Shown here: in pieces, positions 29,739 to 38,079 of the stretch | Layout: every line of letters begins with the position of its first letter | Numbering within the stretch: position 1 is the stretch's first letter | Translations under genes and position numbers: made by a program | Source of the DNA: an uncultured Lactobacillus sp. | GTDB lineage: Bacteria; Bacillota; Bacilli; Lactobacillales; Lactobacillaceae | NCBI RefSeq assembly: GCF_947367125.1 | Contig: NZ_CANBCQ010000021.1 | Location: 1 to 43,237 of the forward strand | Direction of reading: 5' to 3' | DNA length: 43,237 nucleotides | The notes under the pieces: generated by a model | What the model saw: the letters and a program-made list of their open reading frames with translations, nothing else | The model's database searches: none | What the model was told of the DNA's origin: nothing

Positions 29739-32255
29739 ATGCTGGAAGACCAAATAGCTTATTTGAATGCAGCTAGAGATAGGGATACTTTGTTTTATAC
29801 CAATAAGCTTAAAATAAAAACACACCCTTTTGTTTTGAAAGAGAAGCCGAATTCCTTATGGATTAATAAAAGTACAGGATATTGGCATTATGTAATTTAT
29901 CAACCTGATAAATTACCTGTTCAGGGATGGAAAATTCACATTAGTGCAATAATTACTCAAGCCCAAGCAGTACTAGATGCTGTAACGCCGTGGTTAATTA
30001 AGAAAAAAATCTCTTTTAAATTTGTAGTGAATATAGGTCAATTAATATATTCTAATTCAAAATATGCTAATCGTAGTGAAAGTGGAAAGTTTATTACCAT
30101 TTATCCGCGCAATGATGAGGAGTTTGAGTACTTGCTAGTACAAATGAAAAAGTTGACTCAAAATTTTGATTTAGGCCCATATATACTGAGTGATCAAAAT
30201 TGGCAAGAGAGTAATGTATATTTTCGATATGGTGGCTTTAAGCCCATTTATATCATCTCCTCTGATGGGAAAAGACTACCTGCTATTTATAATCCCAAAG
30301 GACAAAAATGTGTAGATAGACGAATGCCATATTATCAAAAGCCTGATTTTGTTAAAAATCAACCTATTTTTGAACAAAATACTTTTCCTAATCCCAAAGT
30401 TTTTTTACCTTTATCGGATTATAAAGTAGAATCTGCTTTGCACTTTAGCAATGCGGGTGGTGTATATTTAGCTTTGAAAAACAATATTAAAGTTGTCTTA
30501 AAAGAAGGGAGACAGCAGGCGGGCTTAGATGCCAATCAAAGAGATGGCTTTACAAGAGTAGAAAATGAGGCGAAAATTTTAAAAAAGCTGTCAGATGTAT
30601 CTGCTGTGGTAAATTATTATACAGATTTTACTTCTTGGAGACATCACTTTTTAGTTGAGGAATATATTGAAGGGCAGAGTTTGGAAGAACTATTGCCGAC
30701 GGAATTTCCTTTTGTTCTTGGAGATTCTAAAAAAAGAAATAGGTACAAAGCAAAGATTAAAGACATTTTGTGTCAGTTGAAACGAGTTGTTGCAGAAGTT
30801 CATAGCCGTGGGATAGCTATAGGCGACCTTTCTTTAAGCAATGTACTAGTTACTGCGGATAACAAGGTTAGGTTAATTGATTTAGAAAACGCAGGATTAG
30901 TGTATCAAAAGTATAACCCTGGATTAACTACAACCGGTTTTGTATCGACAGGAGTAAAAACATTCAAAGAAGCTGACGACTTTGCTGTAATGCGAATAGC
31001 CTACTATTTATTTTTGCCAATTATTCCAGTAGCTGACTTAGCTCCTGGGATAATTCATGAACATAGAAGATGGATTGGCAATTATTTTGGTAAAGATATT
31101 GTTAAATTCTTAAATGAATTTGATATCGAAATAAATACACAGAAACCAATTTTTTTGAAGGAGTTCATGACAGTTCCTAAGAAAGAATTGAGTGATCATA
31201 CTGTTGACTATTTCAAATTCGGTTTAACTAAGGGAATATTCAAACATTTGAATTTTAATGGATTAAATTTAGTTCCTGGATTAATTGATAAAAATGACGA
31301 TCCGTCTGTTAGTTTATTAAATTTATCTAGCGGTGCTGCAGGTGTTTTATGGGCTATGGGCAATAAGGGGGATTATAGTTCAAAAATTAGTAATTGGATT
31401 ATAAGCAATAAAAATAAAATTATTAGTGTTGCTAAAGAAACTCAAACTGTAGGTCTATTTGATGGTCTTAGCGGACTTGCCAATGTTTTAAAAAATTTAA
31501 ATTATATTGATCTGTCTGATTACTTAATTGATCTTATTTCTAAAAAGGTAGATTTAACTATTGGAAATAATTCGCTGGCAACAGGATTAAGTGGAATAGC
31601 ATTAACTTTAAGAAATAAATATCCTGATCTTACTAACAAAATTATTGATGTGCTGCTAAAAAGATGGGATAAAGTAGATTTTAGTAATTTTGAAAAAGAG
31701 GATATAGGATTATTAACTGGTTGGGGTGGAGTAAGCTATTTACTTTGGAGCGTAGGCAAAAGAAAAAAGGCAAAAGAAATGCTTATTAGTATCTTGCAAA
31801 AGCGCTCTGAAGGTAAAAATAATTTAGCTATAACCGATAACTCACGTGGTTTTGAAAGATTAATACCATATTTAGAAGATGGAACTTTTGGGTTAACTTT
31901 ATTAATGCATAAGTTTATGAGAGAAGATGAAGCATTTAAGCACCAGTATCAACCATTATTTGATAAATTGAAAAATTCTTGCTTTACTTACTGTACATAC
32001 ATGGAGACGTTAATATCCGGCTATAGTGGGGTCCTACCTTTAGCTAGTGCTATAGCTAAAGATGGTGATGATACTATGTTGAATTATTCATTAGATGCGA
32101 TGAATCAATATTTGATTGCAAATGGTGATGAAATTATGGTTCCTGGTAAATATGGTTATAAATTAAGCATTAATTTTTCATATGGCAGTGCTGGACTATT
32201 AACGTTACTTAAATGTGTAGATCAATCTGATGAATTTTGCTGGTTACCGTTATAA
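29739..32255 (+). CDS. lanKC: LanKC, class III lanthipeptide synthetase
   Basis: 838 residues in the LanKC order. An N-terminal phosphoSer/Thr lyase region (about 1-225). A Ser/Thr-kinase-like domain (about 230-490) with a nucleotide-binding lysine in VVLKEGRQQ, VEEYIEG hinge, catalytic D363 in AIGDLSLSN and a DFG-like LIDLENA. A C-terminal LanC-like cyclase (about 515-838) with repeated G-x-x-G segments (SSGAAGVL, FDGLSGLANVL, ATGLSGIALTL, LTGWGGVSYL, SGYSGVLPL). The zinc-binding CHG motif of classes I, II and IV is missing, which makes it class III rather than LanL. It phosphorylates and dehydrates Ser/Thr of the precursors and forms lanthionine or labionin rings. RBS AGAGGA. Confidence 0.95.
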   Translation: MLEDQIAYLNAARDRDTLFYTNKLKIKTHPFVLKEKPNSLWINKSTGYWHYVIYQPDKLPVQGWKIHISAIITQAQAVLDAVTPWLIKKKISFKFVVNIGQLIYSNSKYANRSESGKFITIYPRNDEEFEYLLVQMKKLTQNFDLGPYILSDQNWQESNVYFRYGGFKPIYIISSDGKRLPAIYNPKGQKCVDRRMPYYQKPDFVKNQPIFEQNTFPNPKVFLPLSDYKVESALHFSNAGGVYLALKNNIKVVLKEGRQQAGLDANQRDGFTRVENEAKILKKLSDVSAVVNYYTDFTSWRHHFLVEEYIEGQSLEELLPTEFPFVLGDSKKRNRYKAKIKDILCQLKRVVAEVHSRGIAIGDLSLSNVLVTADNKVRLIDLENAGLVYQKYNPGLTTTGFVSTGVKTFKEADDFAVMRIAYYLFLPIIPVADLAPGIIHEHRRWIGNYFGKDIVKFLNEFDIEINTQKPIFLKEFMTVPKKELSDHTVDYFKFGLTKGIFKHLNFNGLNLVPGLIDKNDDPSVSLLNLSSGAAGVLWAMGNKGDYSSKISNWIISNKNKIISVAKETQTVGLFDGLSGLANVLKNLNYIDLSDYLIDLISKKVDLTIGNNSLATGLSGIALTLRNKYPDLTNKIIDVLLKRWDKVDFSNFEKEDIGLLTGWGGVSYLLWSVGKRKKAKEMLISILQKRSEGKNNLAITDNSRGFERLIPYLEDGTFGLTLLMHKFMREDEAFKHQYQPLFDKLKNSCFTYCTYMETLISGYSGVLPLASAIAKDGDDTMLNYSLDAMNQYLIANGDEIMVPGKYGYKLSINFSYGSAGLLTLLKCVDQSDEFCWLPL

Positions 32256-32272
32256 TATGAGGAGTTTGTACT

Positions 32273-32449
32273 ATGAATAATATTGTTTTAAATTTTGAAA
32301 AACTTATTGAAGGAAGAGCACGTCATTTGGCTAGAGAGAAGAGGTATCATGGTAAGATTACGCCAGCTAGCAGTTTGAGTATTTTTTGTACCCATCAAAA
32401 TGTTACTGAGTTTGAATTTGATGATATTATGCATCAATTGTTCAAGTAG
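32273..32449 (+). CDS. Class III lanthipeptide precursor 3 (58 aa), atypical
   Basis: A 58-codon gene 17 bases after lanKC with GAGGAG upstream. Helical N-terminal part (IVLNFEKLIEGRARHLAREK, 4-23), then TPASSLSIFCTH with S33-x2-S36-x2-C39, the same motif as the other two precursors. Unlike them it continues with an acidic, hydrophobic tail (EFEFDDIMHQLFK) after the ring region. It may give a third product, act as the signal for the AgrC-like kinase, or be cut at both ends. The shared motif supports its place in the set; the tail is unexplained. Confidence 0.75.
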   Translation: MNNIVLNFEKLIEGRARHLAREKRYHGKITPASSLSIFCTHQNVTEFEFDDIMHQLFK

Positions 32450-32510
32450 TTCCATACATCATACTGTTAAAAATTTCTAATATTAATATTTGGCTGTATT
32501 TTTAACTATA

Positions 32511-32557
32511 AAAAAAGCAATCAATACACTGTTAAATAAGTGAATTGGTTGCTTTTT
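32511..32557. terminator. Bidirectional terminator between the lanthipeptide operon and htpX
   Basis: AAAAAGCAATCAAT (32511-32524) pairs with ATTGGTTGCTTTTT (32544-32557) with one G-T pair. Both directions end in T runs, and it overlaps the htpX stop codon. Confidence 0.8.
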
Positions 32558-33452
32558 ACATATTTTCTAAGCGTTTAATGCGGTCTGCTGTTGGTGGGTG
32601 AGTATCGAACAAGTGCGTCAAACCGTGATTGTGGAATGGATTTTCAATATATAAGCCGGCACTACTTCTGTCAGCAACTTTCATTGGCTGACTATTTTCA
32701 ATTTTGCGCAAAGCAGAAATTAGCCCTTGCGGGTTACGCGTTAATTTAACTGAAGATGCATCAGCTAGGTATTCACGGTTACGCGATAAAGCCATTTGGG
32801 CTAGGGATGCAGAAAGTGGGCCTAAGATCAACACAAAGACCAAGGCAACCACTTTAAAAATCATGGCTAAAGCATTACTGTCACGGTCATCATCGTCATC
32901 ACTGCGTACGCCGCCCCAGAACCAAATGTTGGATGCCATATTAGAGATAAAAGAAATGACGCCAACTAATACTACGGCAATCGTTGATAATAGGATATCG
33001 TAGTTTTTCACGTGTGATAATTCATGTCCTAAGACGCCTTCGAGTTCTTCTCGATCAAGTAGTTCCAAGATTCCTTGAGTAACTGCTACTGCGCTATGTT
33101 CAGGGTCTCGCCCAGTCGCAAAGGCATTGGGGCTGGGGTCAGGAATAATATAGACCCGGGGCATTGGGACCTGAGCTACCATGGCCATATCTTCTACAAT
33201 ATGCCACAATTCGGGATTATCAGCCTCATGGATTTCTTGCGCATGATTCAAGCTCATAATCATATTGGCTGGATTCTGCCACATAATAAACAAGTAGATC
33301 AAACTACCGATCAAGGCAATGATAATTCCACTAGTGGGATTGTTGCTCCAAAGATAACCGATTCCCGCACCAACTAAACCTAAGATCACCAAAAAGATGA
33401 ACATAATTAACGCTGTTTTGCGCTTATTACGGGCAATTTGTTGGTAAAGCAT
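32556..33452 (-). CDS. htpX: HtpX, membrane zinc metalloprotease
   Basis: 298 residues of family M48B. Two membrane helices near the N-terminus (about 15-35 and 38-58), zinc-binding HEXXH in GVLGHELSHVKNYD, two more helices (about 150-175 and 190-215), and the downstream glutamate in NREYLADA. HtpX degrades misfolded membrane proteins with the active site facing the cytoplasm. It is transcribed after lemA with an 18-base gap, the common Gram-positive pairing. Confidence 0.95.
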   Translation of the reverse strand: MLYQQIARNKRKTALIMFIFLVILGLVGAGIGYLWSNNPTSGIIIALIGSLIYLFIMWQNPANMIMSLNHAQEIHEADNPELWHIVEDMAMVAQVPMPRVYIIPDPSPNAFATGRDPEHSAVAVTQGILELLDREELEGVLGHELSHVKNYDILLSTIAVVLVGVISFISNMASNIWFWGGVRSDDDDDRDSNALAMIFKVVALVFVLILGPLSASLAQMALSRNREYLADASSVKLTRNPQGLISALRKIENSQPMKVADRSSAGLYIENPFHNHGLTHLFDTHPPTADRIKRLENM

Positions 33453-33470
33453 GGTTAAACTTCCTTAAAA

Positions 33471-34031
33471 TTAAAACTTAACTTGGGGCACATTCTTTTC
33501 TTCACTAGGAGTTTCTAAGTAGTTAATCTTAGTAAAGTGGTGCCACTTGGCAACAATGTTGGATGGGAAAGTAAGCAATTTTTGATCATATGTTGCTACA
33601 GTTGAGTTGTAAAGCTGACGAGAGTAAGCAATCTTGTTTTCTGTGTTAGTCAATTCTTCTTGTAGTTTCAAGAAGTTTTGGTTAGCTTTCAAGTCTGGGT
33701 AGGCTTCAGCCAAGGCAAAAATTGACTTCAAAGAATCGGTAATTTGGTTAGAAAGCTTCATTGCTTCTTCATGGTTGCCTTGAGGCACGTTAATCAATTG
33801 ATTACGCAAGTTGACTACTTCCTCAAAAGTTGATTTTTCATGCTTGGCATAGCCCTTGGTGGTTTCAACCAAGTTAGGGATTAAGTCATTCCGACGCTTA
33901 AGTTGAACGTCAATTTGACTCCAAGCTTCTTCGGCGTAGACTTTTGCTCTTTGCAAACCGTTATAAGTTACGATATAAATAGCCACGATTAAAACAATAA
34001 TGGCGATAATGATCCAAATTAATGGTGACAT
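33471..34031 (-). CDS. lemA: LemA family membrane protein
   Basis: 186 residues: a short outer N-terminus, one membrane helix (LIWIIIAIIVLIVAIYIVTY) and a helical domain with the family block NGLQRAKVYAEEAWSQIDVQLKRRNDLIPNLV. Found paired with htpX in many Firmicutes; molecular role unsettled. The start is ATG 34031, because TGGAGGAA precedes it; the in-frame ATG 34046 overlaps that site. Confidence 0.93.
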   Translation of the reverse strand: MSPLIWIIIAIIVLIVAIYIVTYNGLQRAKVYAEEAWSQIDVQLKRRNDLIPNLVETTKGYAKHEKSTFEEVVNLRNQLINVPQGNHEEAMKLSNQITDSLKSIFALAEAYPDLKANQNFLKLQEELTNTENKIAYSRQLYNSTVATYDQKLLTFPSNIVAKWHHFTKINYLETPSEEKNVPQVKF

Positions 34032-34090
34032 AGTTTTTTCCTCCATAAATATTTATTTAATTTTATCGTTTTCGAATTTCTTGGGCAATG

Positions 34091-34118
34091 AAAAAGAATG
34101 CCAAAGCGACATTCTTAA
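34091..34118 (-). terminator. Terminator of the permease gene
   Basis: AAGAATG (34094-34100) pairs with CATTCTT (34110-34116); read leftward it is followed by TTT. It begins 12 bases after the permease stop. Confidence 0.65.
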
Positions 34119-34127
34119 CAAAAAATA

Positions 34128-35234
34128 TTAAATTCTGAAGATTAATAGTAATAATCCGACTGCAGTTAAAATAATCAAACCAGCAAACTGCATAATGGTC
34201 CATTGAATGAAGAATTTCTTCTTGCTTACGCTGCCGTGTTGATTGAAAGTCTTAAGAACTAACATGTTGGCCATTGAGCCAATGGCTGAACCAAAACCAC
34301 CAATGTTTGAACCCAAGAATAATGCTTGAGCATAAGTAGTAAATTTACCAACTAAAATGGTTGATGGTACGTTACTCATTACCTGACTGGAGATAATTGA
34401 AGCGAAGTAAGTTGAAATTTCGGAATAAACAGTACCATGGATTAGATTTACGATAACAGGGATTTGTTGGATATCGCTGATGAAGATGAAGAAACCAGTA
34501 AAGGTAAGAAGTAAGGCGTAGTCAATTTTAAGCATAATCCGAGGATTAATTGCGAGGGCTAATGCGATTGATGCCAACATTGGCCAAATAATATCAATGG
34601 TTCTGAAAACACCAAAGAAGAAGAAAATAAAGACAGCAGTAGTTATCAGCGTCGGGCGCCAGCTGATCTTGATTGGCTCAGCTTTTTGCACCGGAATTTC
34701 TTCTTTAGGAATAAACAGAAAGACTAATCCCATGATTAGCATTGAAACTACTAGATAAGGTACAGACCATTCGAAAAATTTTAATGGGCTGACATCAAAG
34801 CGGCTGACTAAGAAAATATTGTGAGGGTTGCCCCAAGGCGTAAATGCTGCCCCAATATTTGCGCCCATCCCAATCAAGGTAACAGGCAAAATCTGTGGCA
34901 ATTTATAACGCTTAGCAATATTTAAATACAGTGGGATCAAGGTCAATGCAGTAATGTCATTACCTAAAAACATCCCCGAAATGACAGCCAACAACGAAAA
35001 CAGCGTGTTCAACTTACGCGTATTATCGGCAATACTTGTAAGCTTGTACGCTAAAACATCCAGAACATGCAAGTATGCATAGATCTGGATAATCGTTAAC
35101 ATCGCGGCAACAGACCATAATGTATGGAAGTTAATGTCCGCAAACCGCGGTCTAGCAAAAAAAAGACTGACTACTGTAATGATCACAGTAATCTGTAAAA
35201 TTCTATCTTTAGCAATATTCTTTAAGACGGTCAT
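34128..35234 (-). CDS. ArsB/NhaD-like (SLC13-type) anion permease
   Basis: 368 residues with about ten or eleven hydrophobic helices and the conserved family segments ANIGAAFTPWGNPHNIFL and SNVPSTILVGKF, two half-repeats with Asn-Pro turns. The ion-transporter superfamily includes arsenite, citrate and sodium/proton carriers; the substrate cannot be read here. No arsenic-resistance regulator or reductase is adjacent. It is smaller than typical ArsB (about 430). AAGGGGG precedes ATG 35234. Confidence 0.85.
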   Translation of the reverse strand: MTVLKNIAKDRILQITVIITVVSLFFARPRFADINFHTLWSVAAMLTIIQIYAYLHVLDVLAYKLTSIADNTRKLNTLFSLLAVISGMFLGNDITALTLIPLYLNIAKRYKLPQILPVTLIGMGANIGAAFTPWGNPHNIFLVSRFDVSPLKFFEWSVPYLVVSMLIMGLVFLFIPKEEIPVQKAEPIKISWRPTLITTAVFIFFFFGVFRTIDIIWPMLASIALALAINPRIMLKIDYALLLTFTGFFIFISDIQQIPVIVNLIHGTVYSEISTYFASIISSQVMSNVPSTILVGKFTTYAQALFLGSNIGGFGSAIGSMANMLVLKTFNQHGSVSKKKFFIQWTIMQFAGLIILTAVGLLLLIFRI

Positions 35235-35433
35235 AAAAGGTCCCCCTTACGTATTACAATCGTCTAAAAACCCTATGTACCATTTTGAGCCTTTTTGTGG
35301 TTGCATGCAATGATAAATTTTAAAAATATCAAGATTAGCGGCATTTTCGAGCATATTTTTAGTTAGTTGGAACTAGTCGTGCTATATTTAAATAAGTAAA
35401 TTAATCAAATTTAGATTGAAACGAGGAAACAAA

Positions 35434-35838
35434 ATGACAGAGAATGCAATTTCAATCAATATTAAACCAGATGCCGCAGAAATGATTAAAAGCAAGATAG
35501 ATGCAGATCACCAAATTGTCATCTTGGCTTTAGATGATGGTTCAACCAAGTATTCTAAAAAAGGCGGCACTTGTACTATTGGCGACAGCTTCCAATTTGT
35601 AATCCTTGCTGAAAAAGATCCTAAGTATAATATTTCAATCGAAAATAATGCTGGTCTTGACTTGTATACTGCTCAGCCGGAAACAACTTTCTTTGAACCA
35701 GGTCTAGTGGTAAATGCGCGCAACTCAACTTTGAGTTTATCTTCAGACAGCGGCATTATTGATGGTGGGATGACCGTTACCCAATATGAACCTGAAGCAA
35801 TTACTGCTGATGATCTAAAAAACGGCGGTCAATGTTAA
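35434..35838 (+). CDS. HesB/IscA-like (Fe-S biosynthesis domain) family protein
   Basis: 134 residues resembling the small A-type iron-sulfur carrier fold found in lactobacilli, with the short TCTIGDSFQFVILA segment and a C-terminal GGQC. The Cys pattern needed for cluster binding (C, then C-G-C near the end) is not intact: only two cysteines are present. It is thus a degenerate member whose function is unknown. The start is ATG 35434 with CGAGGAAAC upstream; a TTG at 35416 would be less likely. It is a single-gene unit with its own terminator. Confidence 0.7.
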   Translation: MTENAISINIKPDAAEMIKSKIDADHQIVILALDDGSTKYSKKGGTCTIGDSFQFVILAEKDPKYNISIENNAGLDLYTAQPETTFFEPGLVVNARNSTLSLSSDSGIIDGGMTVTQYEPEAITADDLKNGGQC

Positions 35839-35856
35839 AAAATAAAATTAATCATA

Positions 35857-35886
35857 GGGACGAGGGAATGACCTCGTCCTTTTTTA
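35857..35886 (+). terminator. Terminator of the HesB/IscA-like gene
   Basis: GGACGAGG (35858-35865) and CCTCGTCC (35872-35879) form a GC-rich perfect stem with a six-base loop, followed by six T residues. Confidence 0.92.
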
Positions 35887-35930
35887 GTATAGAATTAAGA
35901 AAGTGATTTCAATGTAAGGGGGGAAGAACA

Positions 35931-37709
35931 ATGACTTTTGTCAAAGAAATAAAAGCAGGTAGTCGTGAATTTTGCCAAAATTGGCTGCGGTATCTGCTAC
36001 TTTTTATGGGATTAGGTTTATTTAATCAATTTATTGTTATTCCATTTTTTCGCTATATTACAACCTTTGTTTTGCAGGCTAGTGCTATTCCGTTCGTATC
36101 TTATCAAAATGTAGTGACGATCATTACGACGCATACGGTTGCCTTTTTAATTTTGATAATTGAGTTGCTGCTTTTATTAGTAATCTTGTATGCGCAATTA
36201 GCCTATTTACTTCATGGCGTTTGGGATATTAAGCATCAAGTTTTTACGTGGAAAAATAGTTTTATTCAAACTTGGCAAAATATCAAAAAAATTCGTTTGG
36301 GCACGCTTTTTATCTTGATGCTCTATTTTTTATTGGTAGTACCGTTAGCCGATGTCATCTTTAGAACACCACTTTTAAGCAAAGTGCAGATTTCAGAATT
36401 TATCTTGGATTATCTGACGAGAACGCCAATCTTGTTAGCTGTTTTGATTGCATTTTATTTAGCCGCTTTGATCCTTGGTGCAAGGCTAGTATTTGCTTTC
36501 CCCATCATCGTTTTTGACCACTTAAAGTCAGCGCAAGCAGTAAAAAGAAGTTGGCGATTAACGGCGCACTACCGTTGGCGGACGATTTGCTGGAGGATTA
36601 TTGTTTTAGCCGTTTTATCTGCAGCAGTCATGACAATTTTCTATTTAGCAATGTATTGCCTGCAGCTATTAGTTGATTTATTACCTGGGAAATGTCCGTT
36701 AATTGCAGCCATTATCAATCTTTCGCTTGTTCAAATTATTAGTGAAGTAGCGTTAGTCTATGTTAGTGTACTGGGCTTATCTATTATTTTGAAAGCTTTA
36801 AGGCAAGAAAAGATAAGTCAAACAGGTAAAACTAAAAAGATAATTCTAAGTACATTAGTTGTGTTTGTACTAGTAATGATTAATGCAATATCCACCAATT
36901 ATTTATATTTGACTAGTGTAAATGCTAAAGCGCCAGTAATTATTTCTCATCGCGGCGTTGATGATAAAAATGGCGTACAAAACACGTTACAGGCATTAAG
37001 AAAAACGGCTAAGGAAAAGCCAGACTACGTTGAAATTGATGTTCATGAAACTAAGGATAAAAAATTTATCGTAATTCATGATGAGAATTTATTGAAGCTA
37101 ACGGGAGTTAATAAAGCCCCGAATGATTTAACTTTACGGCAATTAGAAAAGTTAACTGCCAAAGAAGACGGCTATCATGCTAAGTTAGTTAGCTTTGATC
37201 AATATCTTGAGGAAGCCAAAAGACTGCATCAAAAACTGCTAATTGAAATTAAAACGACGGCTAAAGATTCGAAGAAAATGCTGCAGCGCTTTAATCAAAA
37301 ATATGGCAAAACGATTCTCAAAAATGCGTATCAAGTACAATCACTCGACTATCGCGTGGTTGAAGGATTGCACTTAATTAATCCACGTTTGGTTGTCTTT
37401 TACATTCAACCTTATAATTTTATTTATCCGCAAAGTGTTGCTAGTGGATATTCAATGGAATATTCTACCTTGAATTCAGACTTTATTTGGCAAGCCCATT
37501 TGCAGGATCGTCCTGTTTATGCCTGGACAGTTAATGACGAAAAATTAATGAAGAAGATGATGTATCAACAAGTTGATGGCTTAATTACTGATCGAGTTGA
37601 TTTAGCTAAAAAGGCAATTAAAAGTTTCCAAAAGGATGCTAGTTATGCTACGCGAATCTTAAATTATATTGTTGTCCTGCATCTGTCGAAAAATTTTGAA
37701 TCTGCATGA
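35931..37709 (+). CDS. Membrane-anchored glycerophosphodiester phosphodiesterase
   Basis: 592 residues. The first 325 contain about eight membrane helices, matching the membrane domain found in Gram-positive GDPD proteins. The rest is a GDPD TIM barrel with catalytic H340-R-G (ISHRGVDD), metal ligands in VEIDVHETKD, the second histidine in VIHDENLLKLTG, and LLIEIK later. It hydrolyses glycerophosphodiesters at the cell surface; lipoteichoic acid or its precursors are plausible substrates. ATG 35931 follows an AAGGGGGGAA site. Confidence 0.92.
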   Translation: MTFVKEIKAGSREFCQNWLRYLLLFMGLGLFNQFIVIPFFRYITTFVLQASAIPFVSYQNVVTIITTHTVAFLILIIELLLLLVILYAQLAYLLHGVWDIKHQVFTWKNSFIQTWQNIKKIRLGTLFILMLYFLLVVPLADVIFRTPLLSKVQISEFILDYLTRTPILLAVLIAFYLAALILGARLVFAFPIIVFDHLKSAQAVKRSWRLTAHYRWRTICWRIIVLAVLSAAVMTIFYLAMYCLQLLVDLLPGKCPLIAAIINLSLVQIISEVALVYVSVLGLSIILKALRQEKISQTGKTKKIILSTLVVFVLVMINAISTNYLYLTSVNAKAPVIISHRGVDDKNGVQNTLQALRKTAKEKPDYVEIDVHETKDKKFIVIHDENLLKLTGVNKAPNDLTLRQLEKLTAKEDGYHAKLVSFDQYLEEAKRLHQKLLIEIKTTAKDSKKMLQRFNQKYGKTILKNAYQVQSLDYRVVEGLHLINPRLVVFYIQPYNFIYPQSVASGYSMEYSTLNSDFIWQAHLQDRPVYAWTVNDEKLMKKMMYQQVDGLITDRVDLAKKAIKSFQKDASYATRILNYIVVLHLSKNFESA

Positions 37710-37780
37710 AGACTTGATCTGAAGGGCTGGACATGGTAAACTATACTAGATTTTCGAAAATCTGAAAGGAAGTATAGCAT

Positions 37781-37921
37781 ATGCGTAAAGGTGAAAATTA
37801 CAACACTGGTTGTGAACCAAACCAAAGACCTAAGAACAAGAGAAACGCAAAGAAGCGTGTTGCTCACGTAGCAGCAGTTGTTGCTTTCTTGAACAAGGCC
37901 GCAAAAGACGAAAACAAGTAG
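37781..37921 (+). CDS. Small basic protein of 46 residues, function unknown
   Basis: ATG 37781 is preceded by GAAAGGA at good distance. The product has a basic N-terminal half (PNQRPKNKRNAKKR) followed by a short helix (AHVAAVVAFLNKAAKDE) and one cysteine (C11). Codons are those of strongly expressed genes, and a strong terminator follows 19 bases after the stop, so it looks like a real, abundant single-gene transcript. A nucleic-acid- or ribosome-binding role is suggested only by charge. Not recognised as a named family. Confidence 0.75.
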   Translation: MRKGENYNTGCEPNQRPKNKRNAKKRVAHVAAVVAFLNKAAKDENK

Positions 37922-37940
37922 TCTTTAATAATATTGAAAT

Positions 37941-37974
37941 AAAAGCTAGGAGCTGACGCTTCTAGCTTTTTTTG
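37941..37974 (+). terminator. Terminator of the 46-aa gene
   Basis: A 13-pair stem (37941-37953 with 37958-37970, one G-T pair), loop TGAC, then seven T residues. Confidence 0.9.
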
Positions 37975-38079
37975 TGCTTACTGAAAAAATTAATTTAGCA
38001 CATGGACATAAAAAGATTTTTGAATATAATTTAACTTATGTTTTTATAAATAATATATAGGATATAGATAGTTAGATAT

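Noticed and set aside
32705..33377. Two plus-strand open frames of about 100 codons across htpX
   Set aside because: They are antisense shadows of the HtpX coding region, without start signals.
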